A stretch of 35,466 bases of DNA from Actinomycetes bacterium (GTDB taxonomy: Bacteria; Actinomycetota; Acidimicrobiia; Acidimicrobiales; Palsa-688): contig JAJZWW010000002.1 in the NCBI GenBank assembly GCA_021846485.1, positions 1 through 35,466 on the forward strand, in the 5' to 3' direction. A program made the translations under genes and the position numbers. Numbering within the stretch: the stretch's first letter is position 1; every line of letters begins with the position of its first letter. Shown here piece by piece: positions 24,497 to 31,690 of this stretch. Under the pieces are notes generated by a model. That model saw only the letters and a list, made by a program, of their open reading frames with translations. It ran no database searches and was not told the origin of the DNA.

Positions 24497-24586
24497 TCAC
24501 CAGCCCGGGCAGCTCCCCGGCGGTCGCCCGGCTCCGGGGTCGGCGGAGGCGGCCAGCCGCTCGAGGAGGGTCTCGATGCGCTCGCC
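24497..24586 (-). pseudogene. Possible short remnant of a coding sequence (tentative)
   Basis: On the minus strand a stretch ending at a TGA (24499-24497) reads GERIETLLERLAASADP, with G or C at nearly all third positions, then turns into low-complexity residues before the stop. It resembles an N-terminal helix of NifU-domain proteins known from this kind of genome, but the rest is absent. It may be a decayed fragment or a chance frame in GC-rich DNA. Confidence 0.2.
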
Positions 24587-24656
24587 AGCGCCGCGGGGGC
24601 GCTGGCGGTCCCGGCCGGGAGGGGGTTCACGCCGGGTCGACCCCGGGCGTACCGGC

Positions 24657-24676
24657 GGGTCCGGCCTGCCGGACCC
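24657..24676. repeat. Perfect 9-base inverted repeat upstream of the HAD gene
   Basis: GGGTCCGGC, two bases, then GCCGGACCC. It is centred 30 bases upstream of the -10 box of the HAD gene, where the -35 would be expected. It could be an operator or a hairpin ending upstream transcription from bioY. Confidence 0.5.
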
Positions 24677-24695
24677 GGAGCCCGGTACCCGGGCC

Positions 24696-24701
24696 TACAG
24701 T
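24696..24701 (+). promoter_or_regulatory. -10 box of the HAD hydrolase gene (leaderless-type)
   Basis: TACAGT is followed by six bases and the GTG start codon at 24708, with no ribosome binding site between. Confidence 0.5.
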
Positions 24702-24707
24702 CGGGGG

Positions 24708-25412
24708 GTGGTCGCCCCTGCCCACCCGGAGATCGCCGTCCCCCGGCCGGCGTTCCTGTTCGACCTCGACGGCACGCTCGTGGACTCGGTCTACCAGCAC
24801 GTGATCGCCTGGCAGGAGGCGCTCGAGGACTGTGGCGTGCCGCTGTCGGTGTGGCGGATCCACCGCCGGATCGGCATGAGCGGTGGCCTGTTCCTCGACG
24901 CCCTCCAGCGGGAGACCGGCCGCCGGCTGGACCCGGCCACCCTGGAGCGGCTCTCGACCCTCCACGCCGAGCACTACCTCCGGCGAGCCGGCGGGGTGGT
25001 GCCCCTGCCCGGCGCCCGGGAGCTGGTCCAGCTCCTCCACGCCGAAGGGATGCCTTTCGCCGTGGCCACCAGCGGCTCGGCGGTCACCGCCGACTCGGCC
25101 CTGGCGCTGCTCGACCTGCCCCCGCGGACCGTGGTCGTGACCCGCGACCTCGTCGAGCGGGCCAAGCCCGACCCCCACCTGTTCCTCGCGGCCGCGACCC
25201 TGCTCGGCGTCGACCCCCGCGACAGCTTCGTAGTCGGGGACAGCGTCTGGGACCTCCTCGCCGCCCAACGGGCCGGCGCCCTCGGGGTCGGGTTGCTCTC
25301 GGGGGGCTACGGCAGGGCCGAACTGCAGGCCGCAGGTGCCTACCGGGTCTACGCCGACCCAGCCGAGATGCTCGACCGCCTGGAGGAGGTCGGCGTCCGC
25401 CCCGCTCGCTGA
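24708..25412 (+). CDS. HAD superfamily hydrolase (phosphoglycolate phosphatase/beta-phosphoglucomutase-like)
   Basis: Cytosolic phosphatase or phosphomutase of 234 aa. HAD motif I is DLDGTLVDS with nucleophile D19 and acid/base D21. A helical cap domain covers about 30-105. Motif II is in VATSGSAVT, motif III is the lysine in RAKPDPHLF, and motif IV is VVGDSVWD. Substrate cannot be read from these motifs; phosphoglycolate or a sugar phosphate are usual for this subgroup. The GTG at 24708 is chosen because the conserved core follows directly and TACAGT lies 6 bases upstream; the frame is open further left but that part is low complexity. It stands alone, followed by a hairpin. Confidence 0.88.
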   Translation: MVAPAHPEIAVPRPAFLFDLDGTLVDSVYQHVIAWQEALEDCGVPLSVWRIHRRIGMSGGLFLDALQRETGRRLDPATLERLSTLHAEHYLRRAGGVVPLPGARELVQLLHAEGMPFAVATSGSAVTADSALALLDLPPRTVVVTRDLVERAKPDPHLFLAAATLLGVDPRDSFVVGDSVWDLLAAQRAGALGVGLLSGGYGRAELQAAGAYRVYADPAEMLDRLEEVGVRPAR

Positions 25413-25431
25413 CCTCCTGAGTGAGAAGCTG

Positions 25432-25452
25432 TCGGGCGTCGGGCGTCGGGCG
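25432..25452. repeat. Three tandem copies of a 7-base unit
   Basis: TCGGGCG is repeated three times without interruption in the gap between the HAD and LLM genes. A short satellite of this kind can vary by slippage; no function is apparent. Confidence 0.8.
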
Positions 25453-25470
25453 TCCCCGGCTGAGCTCCTG

Positions 25471-25490
25471 AGCCGGCGTCGCCGCCGGCT
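25471..25490 (+). terminator. GC-rich hairpin after the HAD gene
   Basis: AGCCGGCG, loop TCGC, CGCCGGCT form a perfect 8-base stem 59 bases after the HAD stop and just before the LLM promoter. No T-run follows, as is common for GC-rich actinobacterial terminators. It could also form on the other strand. Confidence 0.45.
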
Positions 25491-25512
25491 GAGCGGGGGG
25501 TAGGACCAGCGC

Positions 25513-26451
25513 ATGCTGCGCGTCGGGATCTCGATCGGCACCTCGTTCACCATCGGCGGCCCTGGCGGACAGCGGAGCGGTCCGGCCCAGGTCATTGCCC
25601 AGGCCCGGGCGGCGGCCGCCGCCGGGCTCGACACCCTCTCCCTCGGGGACCACCACGCCACCGGCCCGGCCGGTTACGTGCAGAACGTGCCGATGCTCGG
25701 CCGGCTCCTCGCCGAGTGGACCGAGCGGCCCGCCGGCTGCCTGTTCCTCGTGCCCCTGTGGAACCCGGTCCTGCTCGCCGAGCAGGTCGGGACCCTGGCG
25801 GCGATGGCCCCCGGCCCGTTCATCGTGCAGGCGGCGGTCGGCGGCGGGGCGGGACAGTTCCGGGCGATGGGCGCCGAGCTCTCCGAGCGGGCAGCCCGCA
25901 GCGAGGAGGGCATCCGCGTCGCCCAGGCGCTCCTGCGCGGCGAGGAGGTGGACAGCCAGCTCTACGGCGTCGCCGGGGCCCGCGTCGCCCCGCTCCCCCC
26001 GGAAGGGACCGAGTGGTGGGTGGGCGGCGGGGTCGCCAGGGCGGTCGACCGGGCCGCCCGGCTGGGGGACTGCTGGTACGGCAATGCCGATCTCACCCCT
26101 TCGAGCGCCCGCCAGCTGATCGAGCTGTACCGGGAGGCGTGCGCCCGGCACGACCGGGAGCCGGTCCGGCTCCCCATCCGCAAGGACGTCTTCGTCGCCG
26201 AGGACCGGGCGGTCGCCGAGCGGGTCGGAGACGCCCTGGTCGGCGCCGGATACCGGGGCTTCGAGCGCGCCGCGGTGGCTTACGGCGACCCCGACACCGT
26301 CGCCGAGCAGCTCGCCGTCTACGGGGAGATCGGCTACACCGACATCGTCACCCGCACCATGGGCCCGCTGCCGGCCGACGTCGGCCCCGACGCCGCGGCC
26401 CGGTCGGTCGCGCTCACCGGAGAGGTGCGGGCTCGTCTCGCCGCCAGCTGA
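25513..26451 (+). CDS. LLM class F420-dependent oxidoreductase
   Basis: TIM-barrel flavin-type oxidoreductase of the luciferase-like superfamily, 312 aa. It opens with MLRVGISIGTSF, then AAAAGLDTLSLGDHHATG. Later come the cofactor-site stretches FIVQAAVGGGAGQF and WWVGGGVARAVDRAARLGDCWYGNADLTP and the late GDPDTVAEQLAVYGEIGYTDIVTRTMG. These features are typical of the actinobacterial F420-dependent branch; the exact cofactor and substrate are family-level predictions. TAGGAC lies 6 bases before the ATG, so the mRNA may be leaderless. It has no co-directional close partner and appears to be a single-gene unit. Confidence 0.85.
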   Translation: MLRVGISIGTSFTIGGPGGQRSGPAQVIAQARAAAAAGLDTLSLGDHHATGPAGYVQNVPMLGRLLAEWTERPAGCLFLVPLWNPVLLAEQVGTLAAMAPGPFIVQAAVGGGAGQFRAMGAELSERAARSEEGIRVAQALLRGEEVDSQLYGVAGARVAPLPPEGTEWWVGGGVARAVDRAARLGDCWYGNADLTPSSARQLIELYREACARHDREPVRLPIRKDVFVAEDRAVAERVGDALVGAGYRGFERAAVAYGDPDTVAEQLAVYGEIGYTDIVTRTMGPLPADVGPDAAARSVALTGEVRARLAAS

Positions 26452-26758
26452 CCACTGGCACGACCCCAGCCCCGGGGTGGTCGCCGGTGGGCCTGCCTGC
26501 CCTGGAGCCCGTCTGTGCAGCCGGCGGTCAGCGCGCCGCGGTGAGCCGATGTTGCCGAGGAGCAACTTGCCTGCTGGACTGTTTCGCACCCAAACCCCGG
26601 AACCCCGGCGCGCTCGACCCGGCTGGGCGGGCTGGCCCGGCCGTTCCGGGTGGCTCGTCGCCGGGATCGCCGGCCCCGGCGGGCCGGGCGTGCCGACCCG
26701 CCCCGAGCTGATCCGAGGAGCTTTGCGACGGCCGCTGACGGGGTGTAGCAAGTAGCGC
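26452..26758. other. Intergenic stretch without a recognisable gene
   Basis: About 300 bases between the LLM gene and lldD. Short open frames here are Pro/Gly/Arg-rich shadows. A small hairpin GTTGC(6)GCAAC is at 26551-26566, and the lldD -10 candidate TAGCAA is at 26746-26751, 7 bases before its GTG. Nothing else was seen. Confidence 0.5.
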
Positions 26759-27979
26759 GTGGGCGAGCGACGGGTCCCCCGCTGGAACGAGCTCGCTCCG
26801 CTCCTCCGGCCCCGCCCGCTTCGCCTGGACCCGGTCGAGCGCCGGCTGGCGGGGGTGGCGTCGATCCCGGACCTGCGACGAGCGGCCCGGCGCCGGGCGC
26901 CCCGAGCGGTGTTCGACTACACCGACGGGGCCGCCGGCACCGAGGCGGCCCTGGCCCGGATGCGGGACTGCTTCGGCCGGGTCGAGTGGCGTCCGAGCGT
27001 CCTGCGGGACGTGTCGGGGGTCGACCCGTCGACCAGCATCCTCGGTCGGTCGGCGAGCCTGCCCCTGGTGTTCGCCCCGACCGGGTTCACCCGGATGATG
27101 CATACCGAGGGCGAGCCGGCCGTGGGTCGGGTGGCGGGCCGCGCCGGCATCCCCTATGCCCTGTCCACGATGGGCACCACCTCGGTGGAGAGGCTGGTGT
27201 CCGAGGCTCCAGGGACCCGGCTGTGGTTCCAGCTGTACCTGTGGCGAGACCGGGGGGCGGGACGCGACTTCGTCCAGCGGGCACGGGAGGCCGGCTACGA
27301 GGCGTTGGTCCTCACGGTCGACTCCCCGGTACCCGGCACCCGCCTGCGCGACGTGCGCAACGGCCTGACCATCCCGCCGTCGCTCACCCTGCGGACCTTC
27401 TTGGACGGGGCCACCCGGCCGGGGTGGTGGTGGGACCTGCTCACCACCGAGCCGCTCGAGTTCGCCTCGCTCCGACGCTTCGACGGGACCGTCGCCGAGC
27501 TGGCCCGACGCATGTTCGACCCGGGGGCCACCCTCGCCGACGTCGAGTGGCTCCGCTCGGCCTGGCCCGGCCCGCTGGTGGTGAAGGGGATCCAGCGAGC
27601 CGCGGACGCCGCGGAGGTGGTGGACGCCGGAGCGGACGCAGTGGTGGTCTCCAACCACGGTGGGCGCCAGCTCGACCGGGCCCCGGTGCCCCTCGAACAG
27701 CTCCCGTCGGTGCTCGACGCGGTCGGCGACCGGGCCGAGGTCTACCTCGACGGTGGGATCCTCTGCGGCGACGACGTGGTGGCGGCCGTGGCCCTCGGAG
27801 CCCGGGCTTGCATGGTGGGGCGGGCATACCTCTACGGGTTGATGGCCGGCGGGGAGCGGGGCGTGCAGAAGGCCGCCGACATCCTCTCGGCTGAGATCCG
27901 CACGACGATGGCCCTGCTCGGCGCCCGGAGCGTCGCGGAGCTCACCCCCGACCGGGTCGTCCTCCGCGGGAGCGTCTGA
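26759..27979 (+). CDS. lldD: FMN-dependent L-lactate dehydrogenase (LldD2-like alpha-hydroxy acid oxidase family)
   Basis: Oxidises L-lactate (or a related 2-hydroxy acid) to pyruvate, passing electrons to the respiratory chain. The 406-aa protein has the complete FMN TIM barrel. Landmarks are DLRRAARRRAPRAVFDYTDGAAGTE at the start, LPLVFAPTGFTRMMHTEGE, WFQLYLWRD, the central VKGIQRAADA with active-site lysine, SNHGGRQLDRAP with catalytic H300, and GRAYLYGLMAGGE. Many of these stretches agree closely with what I recall of mycobacterial LldD2, including the N-terminal RVPRWNELAPLL-type lead, which supports the GTG start at 26759. It lacks neighbours such as mycofactocin genes, so it is not the MftD paralogue by context. 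Confidence 0.92.
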   Translation: MGERRVPRWNELAPLLRPRPLRLDPVERRLAGVASIPDLRRAARRRAPRAVFDYTDGAAGTEAALARMRDCFGRVEWRPSVLRDVSGVDPSTSILGRSASLPLVFAPTGFTRMMHTEGEPAVGRVAGRAGIPYALSTMGTTSVERLVSEAPGTRLWFQLYLWRDRGAGRDFVQRAREAGYEALVLTVDSPVPGTRLRDVRNGLTIPPSLTLRTFLDGATRPGWWWDLLTTEPLEFASLRRFDGTVAELARRMFDPGATLADVEWLRSAWPGPLVVKGIQRAADAAEVVDAGADAVVVSNHGGRQLDRAPVPLEQLPSVLDAVGDRAEVYLDGGILCGDDVVAAVALGARACMVGRAYLYGLMAGGERGVQKAADILSAEIRTTMALLGARSVAELTPDRVVLRGSV

Positions 27980-28091
27980 CCAACCGGGCGATCGCGGTCT
28001 TGTCGGCGGGCTGGACCTGCTGCTCGCCGGAGGTCGACCCACCCGCCGGCCCCGCTGCGGGACTGTGACAGACCGGGCAGCGCCGACCGCG

Positions 28092-28097
28092 TAGCGT
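28092..28097 (+). promoter_or_regulatory. -10 box of the DUF2520 gene (leaderless-type)
   Basis: TAGCGT lies 7 bases before the GTG at 28105. GTGACA about 21 bases upstream is a poor -35 because the spacing is too long. Confidence 0.45.
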
Positions 28098-28104
28098 CGA
28101 GGCG

Positions 28105-28818
28105 GTGCCGTCCGTGCGGATCATCGGGCCCGGGAGAGCCGGCAGTGCGCTAGCCGCCGCCCTCTCCAGCGCAGGCTGGGAGGTCGCCGGCCTGCTCGGC
28201 AGGGGTGACGACCTCTCCGGCGCAGCCGCCGGGGTGGACGCCCTGGTGCTGGCCACACCAGACGGGGCGATCGCCGGAGTGGCCGCCGGCGTGCGGGAGG
28301 TGCCCTCGACGGTCGTCCTGCACCTGTCGGGGGCCCTCGGACCAGACGTGCTCGCCCCCCACGCGCGCAGGGCCGTCCTGCACCCCCTGGTGCCGTTGCC
28401 GGGCGGGCCGGCCGGGGCCGAGCGTCTGATCTCGGGGGTCACCTTCGGCGTTGCCGGTGACTCGATGGCGGCCACCATCGCCGGGGTGCTCGGTGGCCGG
28501 GCCGTCGAGATCGGCGACGAGGTCCGCGCGAGCTATCACGCAGCTGCCACCGTGGCCGCCAACCACGTGGTCGCCACGCTCGGTCAGGTAGCCCGCCTGG
28601 CGGAGGCCGCCGGACTGCAGCTCGGCGACTTCCTCCCCCTGGCCCGCGCAGCCCTCGACGACGTCGCCCTGCGGGGCCCGGAGGCGGCGCTCACCGGGCC
28701 GGTCGCGAGGGGCGACTGGGGGACCGTCGCCCGCCACCTCGCATCCCTCCCCGCCGACGAGCACGCCGGCTACCTGGGCGGTGTCGCCCTCGCGCTGCGC
28801 CTCACGAGGGGCGGCTGA
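28105..28818 (+). CDS. Rossmann-like and DUF2520 domain-containing protein
   Basis: A 237-aa protein with an N-terminal nucleotide-binding fold (VRIIGPGRAGSALAAALSSAGW, then DALVLATPDGAIAGVA) and a C-terminal all-helical DUF2520-type domain (AAATVAANHVVATLGQVARLAEAAGL). The arrangement resembles F420- or NADP-dependent reductases and ketopantoate-reductase-type proteins. In many actinobacteria this family sits beside panC in pantothenate biosynthesis; here no panC is adjacent, and the protein is about 50 residues shorter than the commonest form. Function unknown. The GTG start is supported by the -10 spacing and the immediate fold. The repeat region follows its stop. Confidence 0.8.
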   Translation: MPSVRIIGPGRAGSALAAALSSAGWEVAGLLGRGDDLSGAAAGVDALVLATPDGAIAGVAAGVREVPSTVVLHLSGALGPDVLAPHARRAVLHPLVPLPGGPAGAERLISGVTFGVAGDSMAATIAGVLGGRAVEIGDEVRASYHAAATVAANHVVATLGQVARLAEAAGLQLGDFLPLARAALDDVALRGPEAALTGPVARGDWGTVARHLASLPADEHAGYLGGVALALRLTRGG

Positions 28819-28838
28819 TGGAGGTGCCCGTGGCCCTT

Positions 28839-28912
28839 GGCAGGACCCAACCGGAACTGGGTGCTGGTAGGACCCAACCGGAACTGGGTGCTGGTAGGAC
28901 CCAACCGGAACT
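28839..28912. repeat. Tandem array A: 27-base units, 2.7 copies
   Basis: Units start at 28839, 28866 and 28893. The first two are identical except for GGC versus GGT at the start, and the third is complete for 20 bases (GGTAGGACCCAACCGGAACT). Each unit contains ACCCA and TGGGT as a short internal inverted repeat. The array is directly followed by array B. Because 27 is a multiple of 3 it translates in all frames, giving spurious repetitive peptides. Confidence 0.92.
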
Positions 28913-28968
28913 TCGGCTCTACGCACCCACTTCGGCTCTACACACCCACTTCGGCTCTACACACCCAC
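28912..28968. repeat. Tandem array B: three 19-base units
   Basis: Units start at 28912, 28931 and 28950 (consensus TTCGGCTCTACACACCCAC, one base different in the first). The array begins where array A stops. Its reverse complement, GTGGGTGTGTAGAGCCGAA, aligns with array A read as TGGGTGCTGGTAGGACC...GGAA, so B looks like a shortened inverted relative of A. Confidence 0.92.
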
Positions 28969-29168
28969 TTTCTGGCAGCTGCGCCGTCGACGTCATGCCC
29001 TCCGTGGCCGACCTCGCGCCCTGGGAACTGGGGTGCGGCCATGAGATGAGAGGTCGCCCAGCCACCGCTGGCCACACCGGCTCCGCCAGCCGCCAGCCGG
29101 CGCTCCCCGCCCGCCCCTCGCCGGCGGCTGCCGGACCCCCGCGTAGGGTCGGGTGCTAGACAACCCCC
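28969..29168. other. Region between the repeat arrays and the ligase gene
   Basis: No gene is supported. A 113-codon frame starting at 28818 crosses the arrays and ends at 29159, but the 19-base period breaks its peptide pattern and it has no domain. GGAACTGGGGTGC at 29024-29036 looks like a degenerate piece of an array A unit. TAGGGT (29143-29148) and TAGACA (29157-29162) are candidate -10 boxes for the ligase gene. Confidence 0.5.
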
Positions 29169-30950
29169 ATGACAGCTACCAGTGCCTACCGGGAGGCACG
29201 TGACCGGGTCCTCGACCTCCGGGAGGACCACGACAGGGCGGTGGCGGAATGGGAGTGGCCGGAGCTCGGTGACCGCTTCAACTGGGCGGTCGACTGGTTC
29301 GACGTGGTCGCCCGCGACAACTCTCGCCCTGCCCTCGTGGTCGTCGAGCAGGATGGCTCGGCTGCCGAGCGGTCCTTCGCGCAGATGGTCACCGCCTCGG
29401 ACCGGGCCGCCGCCCACCTGGCCGAGCTCGGCGTCGGGCGGGGCGACCCGGTGCTCCTCATGCTCGGCAACCAGGTCGAGCTGTGGGAGTCGATGCTCGC
29501 CATCATCAAGCTCGGTGCGGTCGTCATGCCGACCACCACGGCCGCCGGCCCGGCCGAGCTGGCCGACCGTGTCGCTCGCGGCGGCGCCCGGGCGGTGATC
29601 TGCAACCCGTCCGACAGTGCCAAGTTCGCCGAGGTCCCCGGGGACTACCTGAGGCTGGCGGTCGGCGCGGCGGCCGGGTGGTCCGACCTACGGGACGCCG
29701 ACGGCCGGCGGGCCGAGCCGATCCACCACCCCGGCACCGTTCCCGGCGACCGGCTCCTCTTGTACTTCACCTCGGGCACCACCTCGAGGCCCAAGCTGGT
29801 CGAGCACACCCAGGTGTCGTACCCGGTGGGCCACCTGGCGACCCTCTACTGGCTGGGTCTGCGCCCGGGAGACGTGCACTTGAACATCTCCTCCCCGGGC
29901 TGGGCAAAGCATGCCTGGTCGAGCTTCTTCGCCCCCTGGATCGCCGAGGCGACCGTTGTGGCCTACAACTACGCCCGCTTCGATCCCGCTGCGCTGCTCC
30001 GGGTGGTACGCGAGCAGGAGGTCACGACGCTCTGCGCGCCGCCCACGGTGTGGCGGATGCTGATCAAGGCCGATCTCAGCGGGGGGCCCGGCGTCCTGAG
30101 GGAGGTCGTCGCCGCCGGCGAACCGCTCAACCCGGAGGTCATCACCCAGGTCCGGCGCGAGTGGGGTCTCACCGTGCGCGACGGCTACGGGCAGACCGAG
30201 ACCGTCGCCCAGGTGGGCAACACCCCTGGCTCGGCGGTCAAGCCCGGGTCGATGGGCAAGCCGCTGCCCGGGATGCCGGTGGTGTTGGTGGAACCGGTCA
30301 CCGCAGAGCGCGTGGAGGGGGTGGGGGAGGGCGAGATCTGCCTGGACCTGGTGGCCCACCCCCTCGCGCTGATGAGCGGCTACCAGGGTGACCCGGAGCG
30401 CAACGCGGAGGCGATGGCCGGCGGCTGCTACCACACCGGCGACGTGGCCAGCCGTGACGCCGACGGCTACCTGACCTACATCGGGCGCACCGACGACGTG
30501 TTCAAGGCGTCGGACTACAAGATCAGCCCCTTCGAGCTCGAGTCGGTCCTCGTCGAGCACCCGGCGGTCGCCGAGGCGGCGGTGGTGCCCGCGCCCGACG
30601 AGCTCCGCCTCGCGGTCCCCAAGGCCTACGTGACCCTCGCGGCGGGCTGGGAGCCCGACGAGCGGACCGCCTTCGAGGTCCTCCGCTACGCCCGGGAGCA
30701 CCTGGCGCCCTGGCAGCGGGTCCGGCGCCTCGAGTTCGCCGAGCTGCCGAAGACGATCTCGGGCAAGATCCGCCGGGTCGAGCTGCGCCGGCGGGAGGAG
30801 GAGATGTCCTCGACGGGCCGAGCTCCCGGCGGGGAGTGGCGCGACGACCAGTTCCCCGAGCTCTCCAAACCCGGGCCCGGGTCCGGACATGGCGGCGCCC
30901 GACCCGCCGCCGGCCCCGGCTCCGCCGCTCCAACCAGCTCCCTGAGCTGA
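29169..30950 (+). CDS. AMP-dependent acyl-CoA synthetase
   Basis: Activates a carboxylic acid to its CoA thioester through an acyl-adenylate. The 593-aa ANL-superfamily protein has the P-loop-like YFTSGTTSRPKLVEHT (about 198-213), DGYGQTETV (about 337-345), YHTGDVASRDADGYLTYIGRTDDVFKASDYKISPFELE, and the C-terminal catalytic lysine K533 in KTISGKIRR. The sequence resembles the acetyl-CoA synthetase-like and medium-chain (AcsM) branch more than long-chain enzymes. The acid cannot be deduced. A Pro/Gly/Ala-rich tail of about 45 residues follows the catalytic domain. TAGACA lies 6 bases before the ATG, suggesting a leaderless mRNA. A hairpin covers its stop codon, so it may be a separate unit from the next operon. 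Confidence 0.9.
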   Translation: MTATSAYREARDRVLDLREDHDRAVAEWEWPELGDRFNWAVDWFDVVARDNSRPALVVVEQDGSAAERSFAQMVTASDRAAAHLAELGVGRGDPVLLMLGNQVELWESMLAIIKLGAVVMPTTTAAGPAELADRVARGGARAVICNPSDSAKFAEVPGDYLRLAVGAAAGWSDLRDADGRRAEPIHHPGTVPGDRLLLYFTSGTTSRPKLVEHTQVSYPVGHLATLYWLGLRPGDVHLNISSPGWAKHAWSSFFAPWIAEATVVAYNYARFDPAALLRVVREQEVTTLCAPPTVWRMLIKADLSGGPGVLREVVAAGEPLNPEVITQVRREWGLTVRDGYGQTETVAQVGNTPGSAVKPGSMGKPLPGMPVVLVEPVTAERVEGVGEGEICLDLVAHPLALMSGYQGDPERNAEAMAGGCYHTGDVASRDADGYLTYIGRTDDVFKASDYKISPFELESVLVEHPAVAEAAVVPAPDELRLAVPKAYVTLAAGWEPDERTAFEVLRYAREHLAPWQRVRRLEFAELPKTISGKIRRVELRRREEEMSSTGRAPGGEWRDDQFPELSKPGPGSGHGGARPAAGPGSAAPTSSLS

Positions 30951-30958
30951 GCTGGTTG
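30931..30958 (+). terminator. Perfect 10-base stem hairpin over the ligase stop codon
   Basis: CAACCAGCTC (30931-30940), 8-base loop, GAGCTGGTTG (30949-30958). It spans the ligase stop and runs into the TTGTATACAA operator. No T-run follows. It probably ends or attenuates ligase transcription ahead of the gntR operon. Confidence 0.6.
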
Positions 30959-30965
30959 TATACAA
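30956..30965. promoter_or_regulatory. Operator-like palindrome TTGTATACAA
   Basis: Perfect 10-base palindrome, of the TNGTNNACNA form reported for many GntR/FCD regulators. It lies about 60 bases upstream of a second TGTATACA core next to the start of a GntR/FCD gene, flanking its promoter region. Confidence 0.65.
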
Positions 30966-30991
30966 AGATTTCCCCCCGCGGAGGAACGAGC

Positions 30992-31023
30992 TTGACTTTC
31001 CCCCACGGGGGGGGACTATGTAT
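30992..31023 (+). promoter_or_regulatory. Putative promoter of the gntR-caiB-hyuAB operon
   Basis: TTGACT (30992-30997) is followed after 18-19 bases by CTATGTAT (31016-31023), an imperfect -10 that overlaps the second operator core. A GC-rich run lies between them. Confidence 0.45.
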
Positions 31024-31026
31024 ACA
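31019..31026. promoter_or_regulatory. Second operator-like palindrome TGTATACA
   Basis: Perfect 8-base palindrome sharing its core with the site at 30956-30965. It overlaps the putative -10 and lies directly before the regulator ATG at 31028, ideal for autorepression. Confidence 0.65.
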
Positions 31027-31027
31027 C

Positions 31028-31690
31028 ATGTGGGGTGGGAGCGAGGTGACCAGCTCGGTCGACGCGGCCTACGCGGCGGTGCGCGACGGGATCGTGAGCG
31101 GCGAGCACGCCGCCGGCAGCCGCCTGCGCGAGGAGGATCTGGCGGAGGCCCTCGGGGTGTCCCGGACCCCGGTGCGCGAAGCCCTGCGCCGCTTGCACTC
31201 CGAGGGCCTCGTCGAGCTCGAGCCGCGCCGGGGGGCGCTGGTGGCCACCTGGGGCGCCGACGAGCTCGACGAGATCTTCGAGCTGCGGGCGCTGGTGGAG
31301 GGCTACGGCGCCCGCAGGGCGGCCACCCGGGTGACCGAGGTCGAGGTGGCCCGCCTGGAGGGGCTCTGCGACGAGATGGACGAGGCGGCCGCCCGCCGGC
31401 CGGTGCCCGACCACGAGCGGATCGGGGCGCTCAACCAGGCCCTGCACCACGAGATCCACCGGGTGGCCTCCAGCCGCTACGTCGCCGGCCTGCTCACCAG
31501 CCTGGTGCAGATGCCGCTCGTGATGCGCACCTTCCACCGCTACGAGCCCGAGGAGCTGGCCCGCAGCATGGGCCACCACCGTGAGCTGGTCGCCGCTCTC
31601 CGGGCACGCCGGCCGGAGTGGGCCGAGGCGGTCATGCACGCCCACGTCGAGGCCGCCCGGGTGACCTTGCGGCGGGAGCTGCCCGGGTGA
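31028..31690 (+). CDS. GntR family regulator, FCD subfamily
   Basis: Transcription factor of about 220 aa. The N-terminal winged helix (about 7-75) has AAYAAVRDGIVSGEHAAGSRLREEDLAEALGVSRTPVREALRRL, followed by LVELEPRRGALV. The helical FCD domain (about 85-215) has FELRALVEGYGARRAA, DHERIGALNQALHHEIHRVASS and HHRELVAALRARRPEWAEAVMHAHVEAA, with the Asp and His residues that often bind a metal and carboxylate ligands. The ATG at 31028 is used; GTG 31046 with GGGAG just upstream is an alternative. It starts the operon and couples to the CoA-transferase by a GTGA overlap, so it probably represses this operon until its acid or CoA-pathway inducer appears. Confidence 0.9.
   Translation: MWGGSEVTSSVDAAYAAVRDGIVSGEHAAGSRLREEDLAEALGVSRTPVREALRRLHSEGLVELEPRRGALVATWGADELDEIFELRALVEGYGARRAATRVTEVEVARLEGLCDEMDEAAARRPVPDHERIGALNQALHHEIHRVASSRYVAGLLTSLVQMPLVMRTFHRYEPEELARSMGHHRELVAALRARRPEWAEAVMHAHVEAARVTLRRELPG

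Noticed and set aside
26551-26566. Small hairpin in the LLM-lldD gap as a terminator or RNA gene
   Set aside because: Only a 5-base stem with no T-run and no surrounding structure; too weak to annotate separately.
27942-28478. Minus-strand frame over the lldD-DUF2520 gap containing CPVCHSP
   Set aside because: A single CxxC-like pair in low-complexity sequence; most of the frame is antisense to the DUF2520 gene.
28839-28968. CRISPR array
   Set aside because: The repeats are contiguous without spacers, have two different periods, and no cas genes are present.
28818-29159. 113-codon open frame overlapping the DUF2520 stop and crossing both repeat arrays
   Set aside because: It stays open mainly because the 27-base unit is a multiple of three. 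The peptide changes character in the 19-base array and has no domain or RBS.
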